A DNA stretch of 64,000 bases from Chryseobacterium sp. POL2 (lineage in GTDB: Bacteria; Bacteroidota; Bacteroidia; Flavobacteriales; Weeksellaceae), in NCBI RefSeq assembly GCF_011058315.1, contig NZ_CP049298.1, forward strand, positions 1,674,001 through 1,738,000. The letters are read 5' to 3'. A program made the position numbers and the translations under genes. This document shows, in pieces, positions 8,287-15,949 of this stretch. Numbering within the stretch: position 1 is the first letter of the stretch; every line of letters begins with the position of its first letter. The notes beneath the pieces were generated by a model. It made no database searches. It had not been told where the DNA came from and saw only the letters and a program-made list of their open reading frames with translations.

Positions 8287-8727
8287 ATGAATAAAACAAA
8301 CCTCAAAATACATCCATCCGACCAAAGTCTAGAACTCTCTTTGCCCTATGCAGATGGAGGAATCAAGGCTGGGTTTCCTAGTCCAGCGCAAGACTATATT
8401 GAAAGTGCTATCGACTTGAATAAGGAGTTGATAAAACATCCTGCATCCACTTTCTATGGACGTGTAAAGGGTGATAGCATGATAGATGCTAATGTGCATG
8501 ATGGCGATATTCTAGTGATTGACAAATCGCTAGAGCTTCAGAACGGTGATATGGCCGTTTGCTTTATTGATGGTGAGTTCACTATCAAATACATCAAACT
8601 AGAAAAAGATGTTATTTGGCTAGAACCAGCCAACGAGAATTATGAACCAATAAAAGTGACAATCGAAAATGATTTCTTAATTTGGGGAATTGTAACGTAT
8701 TGTATTCAAAATAAGAGGAGGAGATGA
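8287..8727 (+). CDS. umuD: UmuD-like autoproteolytic subunit (Peptidase S24)
   Basis: 146 residues, the usual UmuD length, with no N-terminal DNA-binding domain as in LexA. Self-cleavage site Ala28-Gly29 followed by FPSPAQDY; catalytic Ser64 in GDSMIDA and Lys101 in FTIKYIK. In the known system RecA filaments trigger cleavage and the shortened UmuD' pairs with UmuC to form error-prone polymerase V. Here umuD opens an operon with a DUF1801 gene (4-bp overlap) and umuC. The promoter TACCTTTG lies just upstream. Carriage by the island fits the frequent finding of umuDC/rumAB/mucAB on plasmids. Confidence 0.93.
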   Translation: MNKTNLKIHPSDQSLELSLPYADGGIKAGFPSPAQDYIESAIDLNKELIKHPASTFYGRVKGDSMIDANVHDGDILVIDKSLELQNGDMAVCFIDGEFTIKYIKLEKDVIWLEPANENYEPIKVTIENDFLIWGIVTYCIQNKRRR

Positions 8728-9089
8728 AAGAAGAAACAATAGAAACATACATCCAAAAGTTTCCTGAAAATATTCAAGAGATTTTAAAGAGAGTGCGAGA
8801 AATAATTTTGTCGTGCAACACTGAATTAGAAGAAACTATAAAGTACGGAATACCAACTTTTATATTACATGGTAATTTGGTGCACTTTGCTGCATATAAG
8901 AAACATCTAGGCTTTTATCCAGATCCGTCAGGTGTTGAAGCTTTTAAAGATAAATTAGAAGGATATACCATATCTAAAGGAGGTATACAATTTCTATACA
9001 CTGAATCCATTCCTTACGACCTTATTGCTGAAATTACACTATTTCGTGTAAAAGAGAATATAGAAAAAGCACAAAAGAAGTCTGTTTAA
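8724..9089 (+). CDS. DUF1801 family protein
   Basis: 121 residues of the DUF1801 / YdhG-like fold (PF08818): ETIKYGIPTF, LVHFAAYKKHLGFYP and the GxIQFxYTESIPYDLI segment are the family landmarks. Members are small cytoplasmic proteins, sometimes called iron-chaperone-like; biochemical role uncertain. Its ATG overlaps the umuD stop (ATGA) and its stop is 1 bp before the umuC ATG, so the three genes are translationally coupled. Insertion of this gene between umuD and umuC is not the arrangement seen in enterobacterial operons and could mean a role in the polymerase system or simple hitch-hiking. Confidence 0.85.
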   Translation: MKEETIETYIQKFPENIQEILKRVREIILSCNTELEETIKYGIPTFILHGNLVHFAAYKKHLGFYPDPSGVEAFKDKLEGYTISKGGIQFLYTESIPYDLIAEITLFRVKENIEKAQKKSV

Positions 9090-9090
9090 T

Positions 9091-10347
9091 ATGATAGGAC
9101 TCATCGACTGTAATAATTTCTTCGCATCATGTGAGCGAGTTTTCAATCCAAATTTGGATGGAAAACCTATTGTTGTGCTTTCGAATAATGATGGAGCAAT
9201 AATTGCAAGAAGTGAAGAGGCTAAGAGGTTAGGTGTGAAGATGGGTGTGCCATTCTATCAAATCAAAGACTTAATAAGACAACAAAATATCAATGTATTC
9301 TCTTCAAATTATACACTTTATGGAGATTTATCAAGGCGAGTGATGTCCATTTTAGCTGAGCAAGTTCCCGAAATAGATGTGTATTCTATTGATGAAGCAT
9401 TCTTGGACTTGGCTGGTATCGAAAACTTTTCAGAATTTGGACAGAAACTAGTGAGAACAACTTGTCGAAGTTCTGGTATACCTGTCTCACTTGGTATTGC
9501 TCCAACACGCACTTTAGCCAAATTGGCTAATAGCTTTGCCAAACGATATCCTGCTTATAACAAAGTTTGTATAATGGATTCTGATGAAAAAAGAATTAAA
9601 GCTTTACAGAAGACTCCAGTAGGATACATTTGGGGCATAGGGAGGCAAACGACCAAGACTTTAGAATATTATGGAATCAAAACAGCTTACGATTTAACTC
9701 AAAAATCTCGTTCATGGGTGCGTAGCAAGATGACTGTTGTAGGTGAACGTACTTGGTTAGAACTACATGGAGAGCCTTGCATCACTTCTGATTCTGTAGT
9801 TGAAAAACAACAAATTTGCACCTCTCGCAGTTTTGGTGAAATGGTTACAGACTTCGATTCTTTACGAGAATCTATTGCTAACTTTGCATCAGCTTGTGCT
9901 GCGAAGTTGAGAAAACAAAATTCATTAACACAGGGCATGATTGTTTTTGCTTATACCAATCGCCACAGAGAAGATTTACAACAATATTTTCCATCTAAGG
10001 CAATGCAATTTTCTTTCCCTACTGCTGATACAATGGAGATAATCAAGCATGCTAGTTGTGCTCTGAAAGAGATTTACAGAGAGGGTTATGAATACAAAAA
10101 AGCTGGAGTTATACTTACGCATATCATCAGCGAAACCAATTATATGCACGACCTTTTTGACCCAAGAGATAGAGAAAAGCAAAAACGCATTTCGCAAATG
10201 ATAGATTCCATCAATCAGAAGAATGGCACAAACTGCATTAAACTAGCTGCTCAAGGCGTTGGAAAGGCTGATTGGAATCTGCGAAGAGATTTTCTATCAA
10301 AGTGTCCTAGTACGAAGATTGGGGATATAATAGAGATAAGAGGATAG
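9091..10347 (+). CDS. umuC: UmuC-like Y-family DNA polymerase
   Basis: 418 residues, full length. Y-family palm signature: Asp6 in GLIDCNNFFASCERVF and Asp101-Glu102 in VYSIDEAFLDL, the metal-binding carboxylates. Helix-hairpin-helix region at ~170-215 (VGYIWGIGRQTTKTLEYYGI), little-finger domain 240-350 and the C-terminal UmuC-specific region (DUF4113-like, ending KIGDIIEIRG). Performs translesion synthesis with processed UmuD. It is the third gene of the umuD operon, and the next gene starts 3 bp after its stop, so the immunity-like gene may share the transcript. Confidence 0.95.
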   Translation: MIGLIDCNNFFASCERVFNPNLDGKPIVVLSNNDGAIIARSEEAKRLGVKMGVPFYQIKDLIRQQNINVFSSNYTLYGDLSRRVMSILAEQVPEIDVYSIDEAFLDLAGIENFSEFGQKLVRTTCRSSGIPVSLGIAPTRTLAKLANSFAKRYPAYNKVCIMDSDEKRIKALQKTPVGYIWGIGRQTTKTLEYYGIKTAYDLTQKSRSWVRSKMTVVGERTWLELHGEPCITSDSVVEKQQICTSRSFGEMVTDFDSLRESIANFASACAAKLRKQNSLTQGMIVFAYTNRHREDLQQYFPSKAMQFSFPTADTMEIIKHASCALKEIYREGYEYKKAGVILTHIISETNYMHDLFDPRDREKQKRISQMIDSINQKNGTNCIKLAAQGVGKADWNLRRDFLSKCPSTKIGDIIEIRG

Positions 10348-10350
10348 AAA

Positions 10351-10677
10351 ATGGAACAAAGATCAAGATTACTAGACTATAAGCAAGATATAAGTAGAGG
10401 GTGTGTATTTCGCTGTAAAGCAAAATATCCCTATGAGGAGGTCGTAGACTTTATGGTTGCCGAGTCTTTTGATAATGGAGAATTACGTTATGTCTTGTAT
10501 GTTATATCTGGATATAAAGCAGGTTCTCTATTGGTAAGATTACCTAAAGATGCACTATCCACTAATTTCGGTCTAAATTGGAAGTGGGTTGTTGAGAACT
10601 GGAATGATTGGATTTACTTAGATTGTGGAGTTGAGGATGTTTGGGTAGTAGAAAAATCAGTTCCTACTCTTGATTAA
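10351..10677 (+). CDS. Imm45-like immunity protein
   Basis: 108 residues. The sequence pattern RGCVFRCKAKYPYEEVVDFMV, then SGYKAGSLLVRLP, then a WVVENWNDWIYLDCGVEDVWVVE finish agrees with my memory of the Imm45 family of polymorphic-toxin immunity proteins. No cognate toxin is seen in the window. The ATG is 3 bp after umuC, suggesting cotranscription, and the IS256-family element starts ~7 bp past its stop, so a partner gene downstream may have been displaced. If the family call is wrong it is a small cytoplasmic protein of unknown role. Confidence 0.6.
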   Translation: MEQRSRLLDYKQDISRGCVFRCKAKYPYEEVVDFMVAESFDNGELRYVLYVISGYKAGSLLVRLPKDALSTNFGLNWKWVVENWNDWIYLDCGVEDVWVVEKSVPTLD

Positions 10678-10749
10678 AGGAGACTGTAAAGTAAACTGTG
10701 TCAAATAATAAATTCATTTTTTTATTACTTTTACACAATAGTTTACATT

Positions 10750-11964
10750 ATGGAAGATTTTGATTACAAGTCCTTTCAAGCCAAGGCGCTGGAGCAGCTA
10801 AAAGCCGGCAAGCCTCTTTTAGGAAAAGACGGTGCATTTGCGCCATTACTGGAGAACCTTCTGAATGCAGCATTGGAGGGTGAGATGGATGTTCACATGG
10901 ATGAAGAGGAACGCTTATCGGGTAATCGCCGCAATGGATATAATCGCAAGCAAGTTCAGACTTCCCTGGGTGAGGTTACAGTTCACACGCCACGAGACAG
11001 GGATTCCCGGTTTGAACCGGAGTTTATCAAAAAGCGGGAGCGTATATTGGCCGAAGGTGTAGCTGACCGCATCATTGGCTTATACGCGTTAGGCAACAGT
11101 ACGCGGGAGATCAGCGACTGGATGGAGGAGAACCTGGGTAATCGGGTTTCAGCCGATACAATCAGCGCCATTACCGACAGGGTGCTGCCTGAACTTCAAT
11201 CCTGGCGTACCCGTCCCCTTGATTCAGTCTATCCCATAGTATGGATGGATGCCATCCACTACAAGGTCATGGATGATAAAAACCGACCGGTTACCCGCGC
11301 CATTTACAATGTGCTCGGCGTTGACCGCAACGGGCATAAGGATCTGCTGGGAATGTATATTTCCAGGAGTGAAGGTGCCAATTTCTGGCTCTCGGTACTG
11401 ACTGATTTACAAACACGGGGAGTACGGGATATTTTAATAGCCAGTGTGGATAATCTGGCCGGTTTCTCCGATGCGATCAATAGTGTGTTCCCGGAAACCA
11501 TCGTTCAGAGCTGCATTGTGCATCAGGTGCGCAACTCCCTTAAATATGTTGCCAGCAAGTATCAAAAAGCCTTCATGAAGGATCTCAAGCCCGTTTATCA
11601 GGCTGTAAGCAAGGAACAGGCAGAAGTGGAGCTGGACAATCTGGAGTTGAACTGGGGCGAACAATATCCACTGGTGATAAAATCCTGGCGGGACAACTGG
11701 CATAAACTATCAGCCTATTTCCAATATACTGACGCCATCCGGCGACTGATCTATACCACCAACACGGTGGAGGGATACCATCGTCAGATTCGCAAGGTGA
11801 CAAAAAACAAAGGGGTTTTCACAAACGACACGGCGTTGGAGAAACTGGTTTATCTGGCCTACCGTAATATACGTAAAAAGTGGACTATGCCCTTGAAAGA
11901 TTGGGGACAGACAGCCCAGCAACTGGCTATCCTTTTTCCGGATAGATTTAAACTTTTCGATTAA
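10750..11964 (+). CDS. IS256-family (mutator-type) transposase
   Basis: 404 residues, the normal length for IS256. N-terminal DNA-binding part followed by the RNase H-like DDE core: first Asp in VWMDAIHYKV (~161), second in IASVDNLAGFSDAI with the C-H signature CIVHQVRNSLKYV, and the catalytic Glu in TTNTVEGYHRQIRKVTKNKG, the hallmark of the mutator superfamily. All motifs are intact, so it may be active. Expression probably starts inside the left inverted repeat region (TTATTACTTTTACACAATAG). Confidence 0.96.
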   Translation: MEDFDYKSFQAKALEQLKAGKPLLGKDGAFAPLLENLLNAALEGEMDVHMDEEERLSGNRRNGYNRKQVQTSLGEVTVHTPRDRDSRFEPEFIKKRERILAEGVADRIIGLYALGNSTREISDWMEENLGNRVSADTISAITDRVLPELQSWRTRPLDSVYPIVWMDAIHYKVMDDKNRPVTRAIYNVLGVDRNGHKDLLGMYISRSEGANFWLSVLTDLQTRGVRDILIASVDNLAGFSDAINSVFPETIVQSCIVHQVRNSLKYVASKYQKAFMKDLKPVYQAVSKEQAEVELDNLELNWGEQYPLVIKSWRDNWHKLSAYFQYTDAIRRLIYTTNTVEGYHRQIRKVTKNKGVFTNDTALEKLVYLAYRNIRKKWTMPLKDWGQTAQQLAILFPDRFKLFD

Positions 11965-12052
11965 TTTATTGACAATAACAGGAATTCAATATTTTTCATT
12001 AGTTTTGTGGTGACCAACAAAACGATGGCGATGCTTTGCACCATTGGAACAT

Positions 12053-12086
12053 AAAAACGATTAGGGGGTCGACCCCTAACCGTTTT
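12053..12086 (+). terminator. Strong hairpin in the IS256-family element tail
   Basis: AAAACGATTAGGGG and CCCCTAACCGTTTT form 14-bp arms with one mismatch around GTCGAC-type loop bases, followed by T residues. It sits 90 bp after the transposase stop and inside the element, so it most likely ends the transposase transcript and shields against read-through. Confidence 0.75.
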
Positions 12087-12252
12087 TGACCAACTAAAAC
12101 TCAGGTCTCAGCATTACCCATTAGAAAAAAGGTGCCCAATTAACTATAAAAATAAAACCTGACACAGTTTAATTTACACAACCAGGATTTGGTTTTCGAG
12201 AATAGGAAAAAGGTAATTGACTATATTGTCAATTCTATGATTTAATTTAAGA

Positions 12253-12483
12253 TTATGACTTTGATGCGTTTTCAGTACAAAATTTATCCACCACCATTCC
12301 AAGCTGAAATATCGTTTTTACTTGGTGTCGTTTTTTCAGAGAATGAATAATTTTCTCAATAGAAGACTTTGAGTATATGGAGAAATTTTTTGTTTCTTTA
12401 AAATTTTCAGCTATCTCATTTTGACTGTAACCTTTCTTGAGTAACTCAATAATAGCTTTCTCTACATCGTTCATTTCGAGCAT
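12253..12483 (-). CDS. Small LuxR-type helix-turn-helix protein
   Basis: 76 residues consisting almost wholly of a GerE/LuxR-like HTH: KAIIELLKKGYSQNEIAENF, then the recognition region YSKSSIEKIIHSLKKRHQVKTIFQL. No receiver or sensor domain. Small stand-alone HTH proteins of this sort accompany mobilization genes in flavobacterial plasmids. It lies on the same strand as the mob-rep genes, 113 bp beyond the membrane protein, and could regulate them. A palindrome AATTGAC-TATATT-GTCAATT lies just past its stop (12215-12234). Confidence 0.65.
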   Translation of the reverse strand: MLEMNDVEKAIIELLKKGYSQNEIAENFKETKNFSIYSKSSIEKIIHSLKKRHQVKTIFQLGMVVDKFCTENASKS

Positions 12484-12596
12484 AATTTTTGGTAAAAATA
12501 CATTTTTATTTGAAAAATGAGTTTGTAGAGAAAGCTAATTTTTATTTAGGTAAATCTTTAACCAGCAACAATGAAGTTTTTGTAGTAATTTTAAAA

Positions 12597-13232
12597 CTAT
12601 TTTTCTAATCTCGCCTCAAAACCCTCCTTAAATCTCAAAAAATCTTCTGCTTTTTTAGGATTATTTTTAATCCAAAGTTGCATAATTTCAGTGTTTTCTT
12701 TTAGGATTTTTATTTCTTTTTCATCAATTATTCTTTTTCCTTCACCAGCAATTTCATTTAAAATATCTTGGCGAAGTACGGTTTTTGCTTTGATGCTTTC
12801 TTTATACCAAGTTGTTGCGGAATTAATGGAAAAAATCAAAGTGAAAATCCCCAAAATAAAAGTTCCAAATCCTCCCCAAATAAATTTCCCATTCCTTTTT
12901 ATTTTCCTTTCCAGGTTGCCATAAAAATCAATGGTTTCCTGAGAGAGTACTGTTTCTGTTTTGGTAGGAATATTGGCAAGAAATTCAACTCTTTTTATTT
13001 GTTCCAGCTCATAAAAACTCAATATTTCCTTATAGATTTCTTTCACTACTTCAAAATCTAATTGTTTTTGACCAATCGCCAAAACTAAATCTTCAATATC
13101 TGCACTCAATTTTGCATTAGATTTCAGATTTTCGATGTTGGATGTAACTGCTTTCTCGTTTGATTTTATCACATTTTCAAGCAATTCCATTCCATTGCTT
13201 TTCGTTTCTTCGTTTTGTTTTTGATTTTCCAT
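12597..13232 (-). CDS. Single-pass membrane protein beside the relaxase gene
   Basis: 211 residues. Residues ~1-120 are charged and helical (coiled-coil like), one membrane segment at ~140-158 (FGTFILGIFTLIFSINSA), and a charged C-terminal helix region. I recognise no domain. It begins 12 bp after the relaxase stop, in the same operon, and similar proteins sit in this position in mobilizable plasmids of the group, so a role in mobilization or plasmid maintenance is a fair guess but unproven. Confidence 0.6.
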   Translation of the reverse strand: MENQKQNEETKSNGMELLENVIKSNEKAVTSNIENLKSNAKLSADIEDLVLAIGQKQLDFEVVKEIYKEILSFYELEQIKRVEFLANIPTKTETVLSQETIDFYGNLERKIKRNGKFIWGGFGTFILGIFTLIFSINSATTWYKESIKAKTVLRQDILNEIAGEGKRIIDEKEIKILKENTEIMQLWIKNNPKKAEDFLRFKEGFEARLEK

Positions 13233-13244
13233 TTTTTGATTTTT

Positions 13245-14165
13245 TTATCTTGATTTTCTCTTCTTTTTCCTTAATAATTCGTCGTCTGAATTGAAGACAT
13301 AAGTTGGTTGTAAAAATTGCTCAATTGCTTTTCCAACTTCTTTAATTACGGAATTGCTTTTTAGTTCATTTCCATTAATTTCTTGGTTAGAATTTTCAGA
13401 AAAAATAGTTTCGTTATTTAATTTCTTCTCATTATTTTCATTCAGAATTGCTTTGATGTCTTTAATTTTCAACTTGTTGGTAATTTCAGAAAGTTTGTAC
13501 CCTGACTTATAAATCCTTTCTGTATTGGGATTTTTGTCTTTCTCCATCACAATTCGCATTCCCGAAACGCCAACTTTCGCATTCGTAGATAACTGAACTT
13601 CAAAACCTTTTGCCTTCATTTTTAGAATAAGTTCATCAAAGTTTTTCGCTGTTTTTAATGTTTCTTTTAAGTTTTTTAGCATCAATGCTTTTTTCTGAAT
13701 CCCTATTTCCACATCGGTTAACAACCCTTTTTCTTTGCAAACTGCTCGAACTGCTTCTCCAAATCTTCGTCCAATATCGTGTGATTTTACCGTACATTTC
13801 CCTGAAATGTCAATTCTGTTCACAATAAAATGAAGGTGTTTTTGTTTTGTGCTGTTATGAATATCCAATCGAAATTGGTTGTTTTCGGTCACTCCAATTT
13901 TTTCTAAAGCTTTGGTGGCAATTTCTGTAAATTCTTGATCCGTCAAATTTCTTCCGATTTCGTCTGGCTGAGAAATATATCCCGTTAAAGCCCATTTTTT
14001 CACGTTTGAATTTCTATCTGCGACGGTTTTCATTTCTTGAAATTGAGCTTCAGTCGTTGAACTCAAAATGCAATTAGAAGCCACCATTTCCGCAGTTCCT
14101 TTGTCGTTTCCGTTGTATTCTAAAGCGATTTTGGTGATGGTTCTTGTGGTCGCTGAATTATTCAT
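13245..14165 (-). CDS. Relaxase / mobilization nuclease (MobA-like)
   Basis: 306 residues. Relaxase core (PF03432) in the first ~170: the three-histidine metal site is visible as H103 and H110-L-H112 in KQKHLHFIVNRID with N116. The N-terminus contains candidate catalytic tyrosines (Y17, Y63); which one nicks oriT is not clear. The C-terminal third is a charged, variable tail. It would cut at oriT and carry the strand during conjugal transfer helped by another element. Its start overlaps the MobC-like gene by 8 bp, so the two are coupled. Confidence 0.9.
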   Translation of the reverse strand: MNNSATTRTITKIALEYNGNDKGTAEMVASNCILSSTTEAQFQEMKTVADRNSNVKKWALTGYISQPDEIGRNLTDQEFTEIATKALEKIGVTENNQFRLDIHNSTKQKHLHFIVNRIDISGKCTVKSHDIGRRFGEAVRAVCKEKGLLTDVEIGIQKKALMLKNLKETLKTAKNFDELILKMKAKGFEVQLSTNAKVGVSGMRIVMEKDKNPNTERIYKSGYKLSEITNKLKIKDIKAILNENNEKKLNNETIFSENSNQEINGNELKSNSVIKEVGKAIEQFLQPTYVFNSDDELLRKKKRKSR

Positions 14166-14607
14166 TTTTCTGAATTTTTGAATATAAATAGTGATGAATC
14201 AAATCGACTGTAGTTTCAATTTTTGCTAATATTTCTTTCTTATTTTCAAAAACAGTCCATTCTCGATTTCGCAACAAATTGGTTATTTTTTTGAAATTAT
14301 TACCAAATTGAAGTAATGTTTCATCGGTTTTAAATTCATTGATTTTTAATTCTTTTTCAAACAAAACATTTCGGATATAAGTTGATAGTTTTAGCGGAGA
14401 TTTTTCTTGTTTTTGAAGGAGTGTTTCATATTCAGAATGGGTCATTCGTATCGAAATCACTTTATCTAATTTTTTATTTTCTTTGGTTTTCAAACCACCT
14501 TTCCTACCTAATTCTTGGAAATGTTTTTTTCTTTTTTCCTGAGCAATTTTGACTTCATTTTCTTGGGTGGCTTGGTTGATAAATTCTTGTAAAAAATCGT
14601 TTTTCAT
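14158..14607 (-). CDS. MobC-like mobilization accessory protein
   Basis: 149 residues, basic. The central VISIRMTHSEYETLLQKQEKSPLK segment resembles the ribbon-helix-helix region of plasmid mobilization accessory proteins, followed by a helical domain (NNFKKITNLLR), the MobC-type core. Such proteins bind oriT and assist the relaxase encoded by the overlapping downstream gene. oriT is most often directly upstream of this gene, which would be the ~70 bp at 14608-14676, but no nic consensus could be recognised there. Confidence 0.8.
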   Translation of the reverse strand: MKNDFLQEFINQATQENEVKIAQEKRKKHFQELGRKGGLKTKENKKLDKVISIRMTHSEYETLLQKQEKSPLKLSTYIRNVLFEKELKINEFKTDETLLQFGNNFKKITNLLRNREWTVFENKKEILAKIETTVDLIHHYLYSKIQKNE

Positions 14608-14676
14608 TGCTTTAATTTCAGAGTTTTAAAAAATATTTCTGACGATAGGAAGAAATCAAAAATCCCAATTTTACAA

Positions 14677-15585
14677 TCAGCGACCACGCTTATTGTAAAC
14701 TTTGGGTACTTTTTGCACTAAAGAACCGCCGAGTTTTTCTTCTAAGTTTGGAGAAGACATTGCCCAATCATTCAAATCCTTGAAATCTTTGTACAAAATC
14801 CTGTCATCTTCCACATTTTCAAATTCCTTCTTAAGAGTTTCTATAGCTCTATTCCCTGCTTCGTCATTGTCAAAATAAAGCCCAATATTTTTGTGATTTT
14901 CGAGTAAACTTTTAATTTTAGAAATCATCGAAACTGAATTTAAAATGATGTAATCAGACTTTTCATCGCTCAAAGATTTTTCTATATTTTTAAAGGAGAG
15001 AAAATCAAAAAAACCTTCAAAGATTTTCAAATTTTCAGAACCATTTTTAATCATTGAAACATCTTTTTTTCCTAAACAAATTTTGGAATATTTATTGCGA
15101 ATTTCGTAACCTCCAGAATCGTTTTTAAAACCAATTCCGAAGTAATTTTTGTCATTCATTCGATAATGAATTTCTTTTAAAAATTTTCTTTGTTCCCAAA
15201 CTTTTCTATTTAATAAATATTGAATTAAAGCAGGGTGTGAAATTTCATCTTCTACCACTAAAATTTTATAATTTTTTTCTTCAATTTCTTCTAAATTCTC
15301 TTGCTTCTGAAAGGAAGATGAAAAATCCATTTCTGAAATGATTTTCAAAGCTTCTGAAACCGAACATTTTTTGATTTCTTGTACCAAAGAAATTGAATCA
15401 TAAACTTTACCTGTACCAAAATCTAGTGCCGTGTTTTTTTTCAAACTCACGGAAAGGCTCGGAACTATTTCTTCTCTATTAATGGCAAAATACATCGCTA
15501 AATCTCCAGAAATTTTGGCTGGAAAAACATTTAATCTTGCCAACAATTCTGTTAATAAAATATTCTTTGCTTGTTTAATATTCAT
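14677..15585 (-). CDS. Toprim-domain DNA primase of plasmid type
   Basis: 302 residues. N-terminal CHC2-type region (VPSLSVSLKKNTALDFGTGKVYDSISLV) that keeps the family shape but has lost the zinc-binding cysteines. The Toprim domain at ~185-280 has E190 (LKIFEGFFDFLSF) and D239-N-D241 (IGLYFDNDEAGN). The family is common on Bacteroidota plasmids and conjugative transposons, where it primes replication of the transferred strand. Located between the mob genes and the iteron origin, on the same strand. A basic KVYNKRGR tail ends the protein. Confidence 0.88.
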   Translation of the reverse strand: MNIKQAKNILLTELLARLNVFPAKISGDLAMYFAINREEIVPSLSVSLKKNTALDFGTGKVYDSISLVQEIKKCSVSEALKIISEMDFSSSFQKQENLEEIEEKNYKILVVEDEISHPALIQYLLNRKVWEQRKFLKEIHYRMNDKNYFGIGFKNDSGGYEIRNKYSKICLGKKDVSMIKNGSENLKIFEGFFDFLSFKNIEKSLSDEKSDYIILNSVSMISKIKSLLENHKNIGLYFDNDEAGNRAIETLKKEFENVEDDRILYKDFKDLNDWAMSSPNLEEKLGGSLVQKVPKVYNKRGR

Positions 15586-15623
15586 TTTTTTTGATTTTTT
15601 TTCTTTTCAAAAGCAAAAAATAT

Positions 15624-15949
15624 CGGAAACATTATCTTGCTTTATGGAGTTTTTTATTATTTTTAAATTATTGAAATTGAACATATTATAGTTTGTTCAT
15701 TTATCCACATTTATTATTTTTTTTATAGAAATTAAAAAATTAATAACATTAATATAATTAAGCATCAATCTATTAATGCTTAAAATCTTTGATAGATACT
15801 ATGAAATTGGATTTCTTTTTTTCAAAAAAACGGAAACATTATCCCTAATTGCGGAAACATTATCCAAAATCTCGGAGATAATATCTTTTATTACGGAAAT
15901 AAAATCCACTAATGCGGAAACAAAATCCCTATTTTCGGAAACATTATCC
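15624..15949. other. Candidate plasmid replication origin (iterons, AT-rich region, DnaA box)
   Basis: Between the primase gene and the end of rep: an outlying iteron CGGAAACATTATCT at 15624-15637, a perfect DnaA box TTATCCACA at 15701-15709, ~120 bp of very AT-rich DNA (15640-15830) that could melt, and six regularly spaced iterons at 15831-15949. This is the classical make-up of an iteron-controlled origin used by Rep_3 initiators, and the initiator is the next gene. Confidence 0.85.
15831..15949 (+). repeat. Six iterons, exact 21-bp period
   Basis: CGGAAACATTATCC or close variants start at 15831, 15852, 15873, 15894, 15915 and 15936, always 21 bp apart (two helical turns). Copies 1, 2 and 6 are identical; 3 (CGGAGATAATATCT), 4 (CGGAAATAAAATCC) and 5 (CGGAAACAAAATCC) differ at few positions. 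The last copy overlaps the rep stop codon. Likely binding sites for the Rep protein. Confidence 0.9.

Larger units (their letters stand above)
10684..12179 (+). mobile_element. IS256-family insertion sequence (complete)
   Basis: Terminal inverted repeats CTGTAAAGTAAACTGTGTCA (10684-10703) and, complemented, GTGTAAATTAAACTGTGTCA (12160-12179), 18 of 20 identical. One transposase gene (10750-11964) and a ~195-bp noncoding tail with a strong hairpin. GC content of the gene is well above its surroundings. No 8-9 bp target duplication is recognised, which could mean later rearrangement at one end. Confidence 0.92.

Noticed and set aside
11434-11922. Leftward frames of 70-89 residues inside the IS256-family transposase gene
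   Set aside because: Antisense to an intact transposase with all motifs; composition typical of shadow frames in GC-rich genes.
15831-15949. CRISPR array as explanation of the regularly spaced repeats
   Set aside because: Repeat core is 14 bp with 7-bp gaps, far too short for CRISPR; adjacent Rep gene, DnaA box and AT-rich DNA fit an origin.
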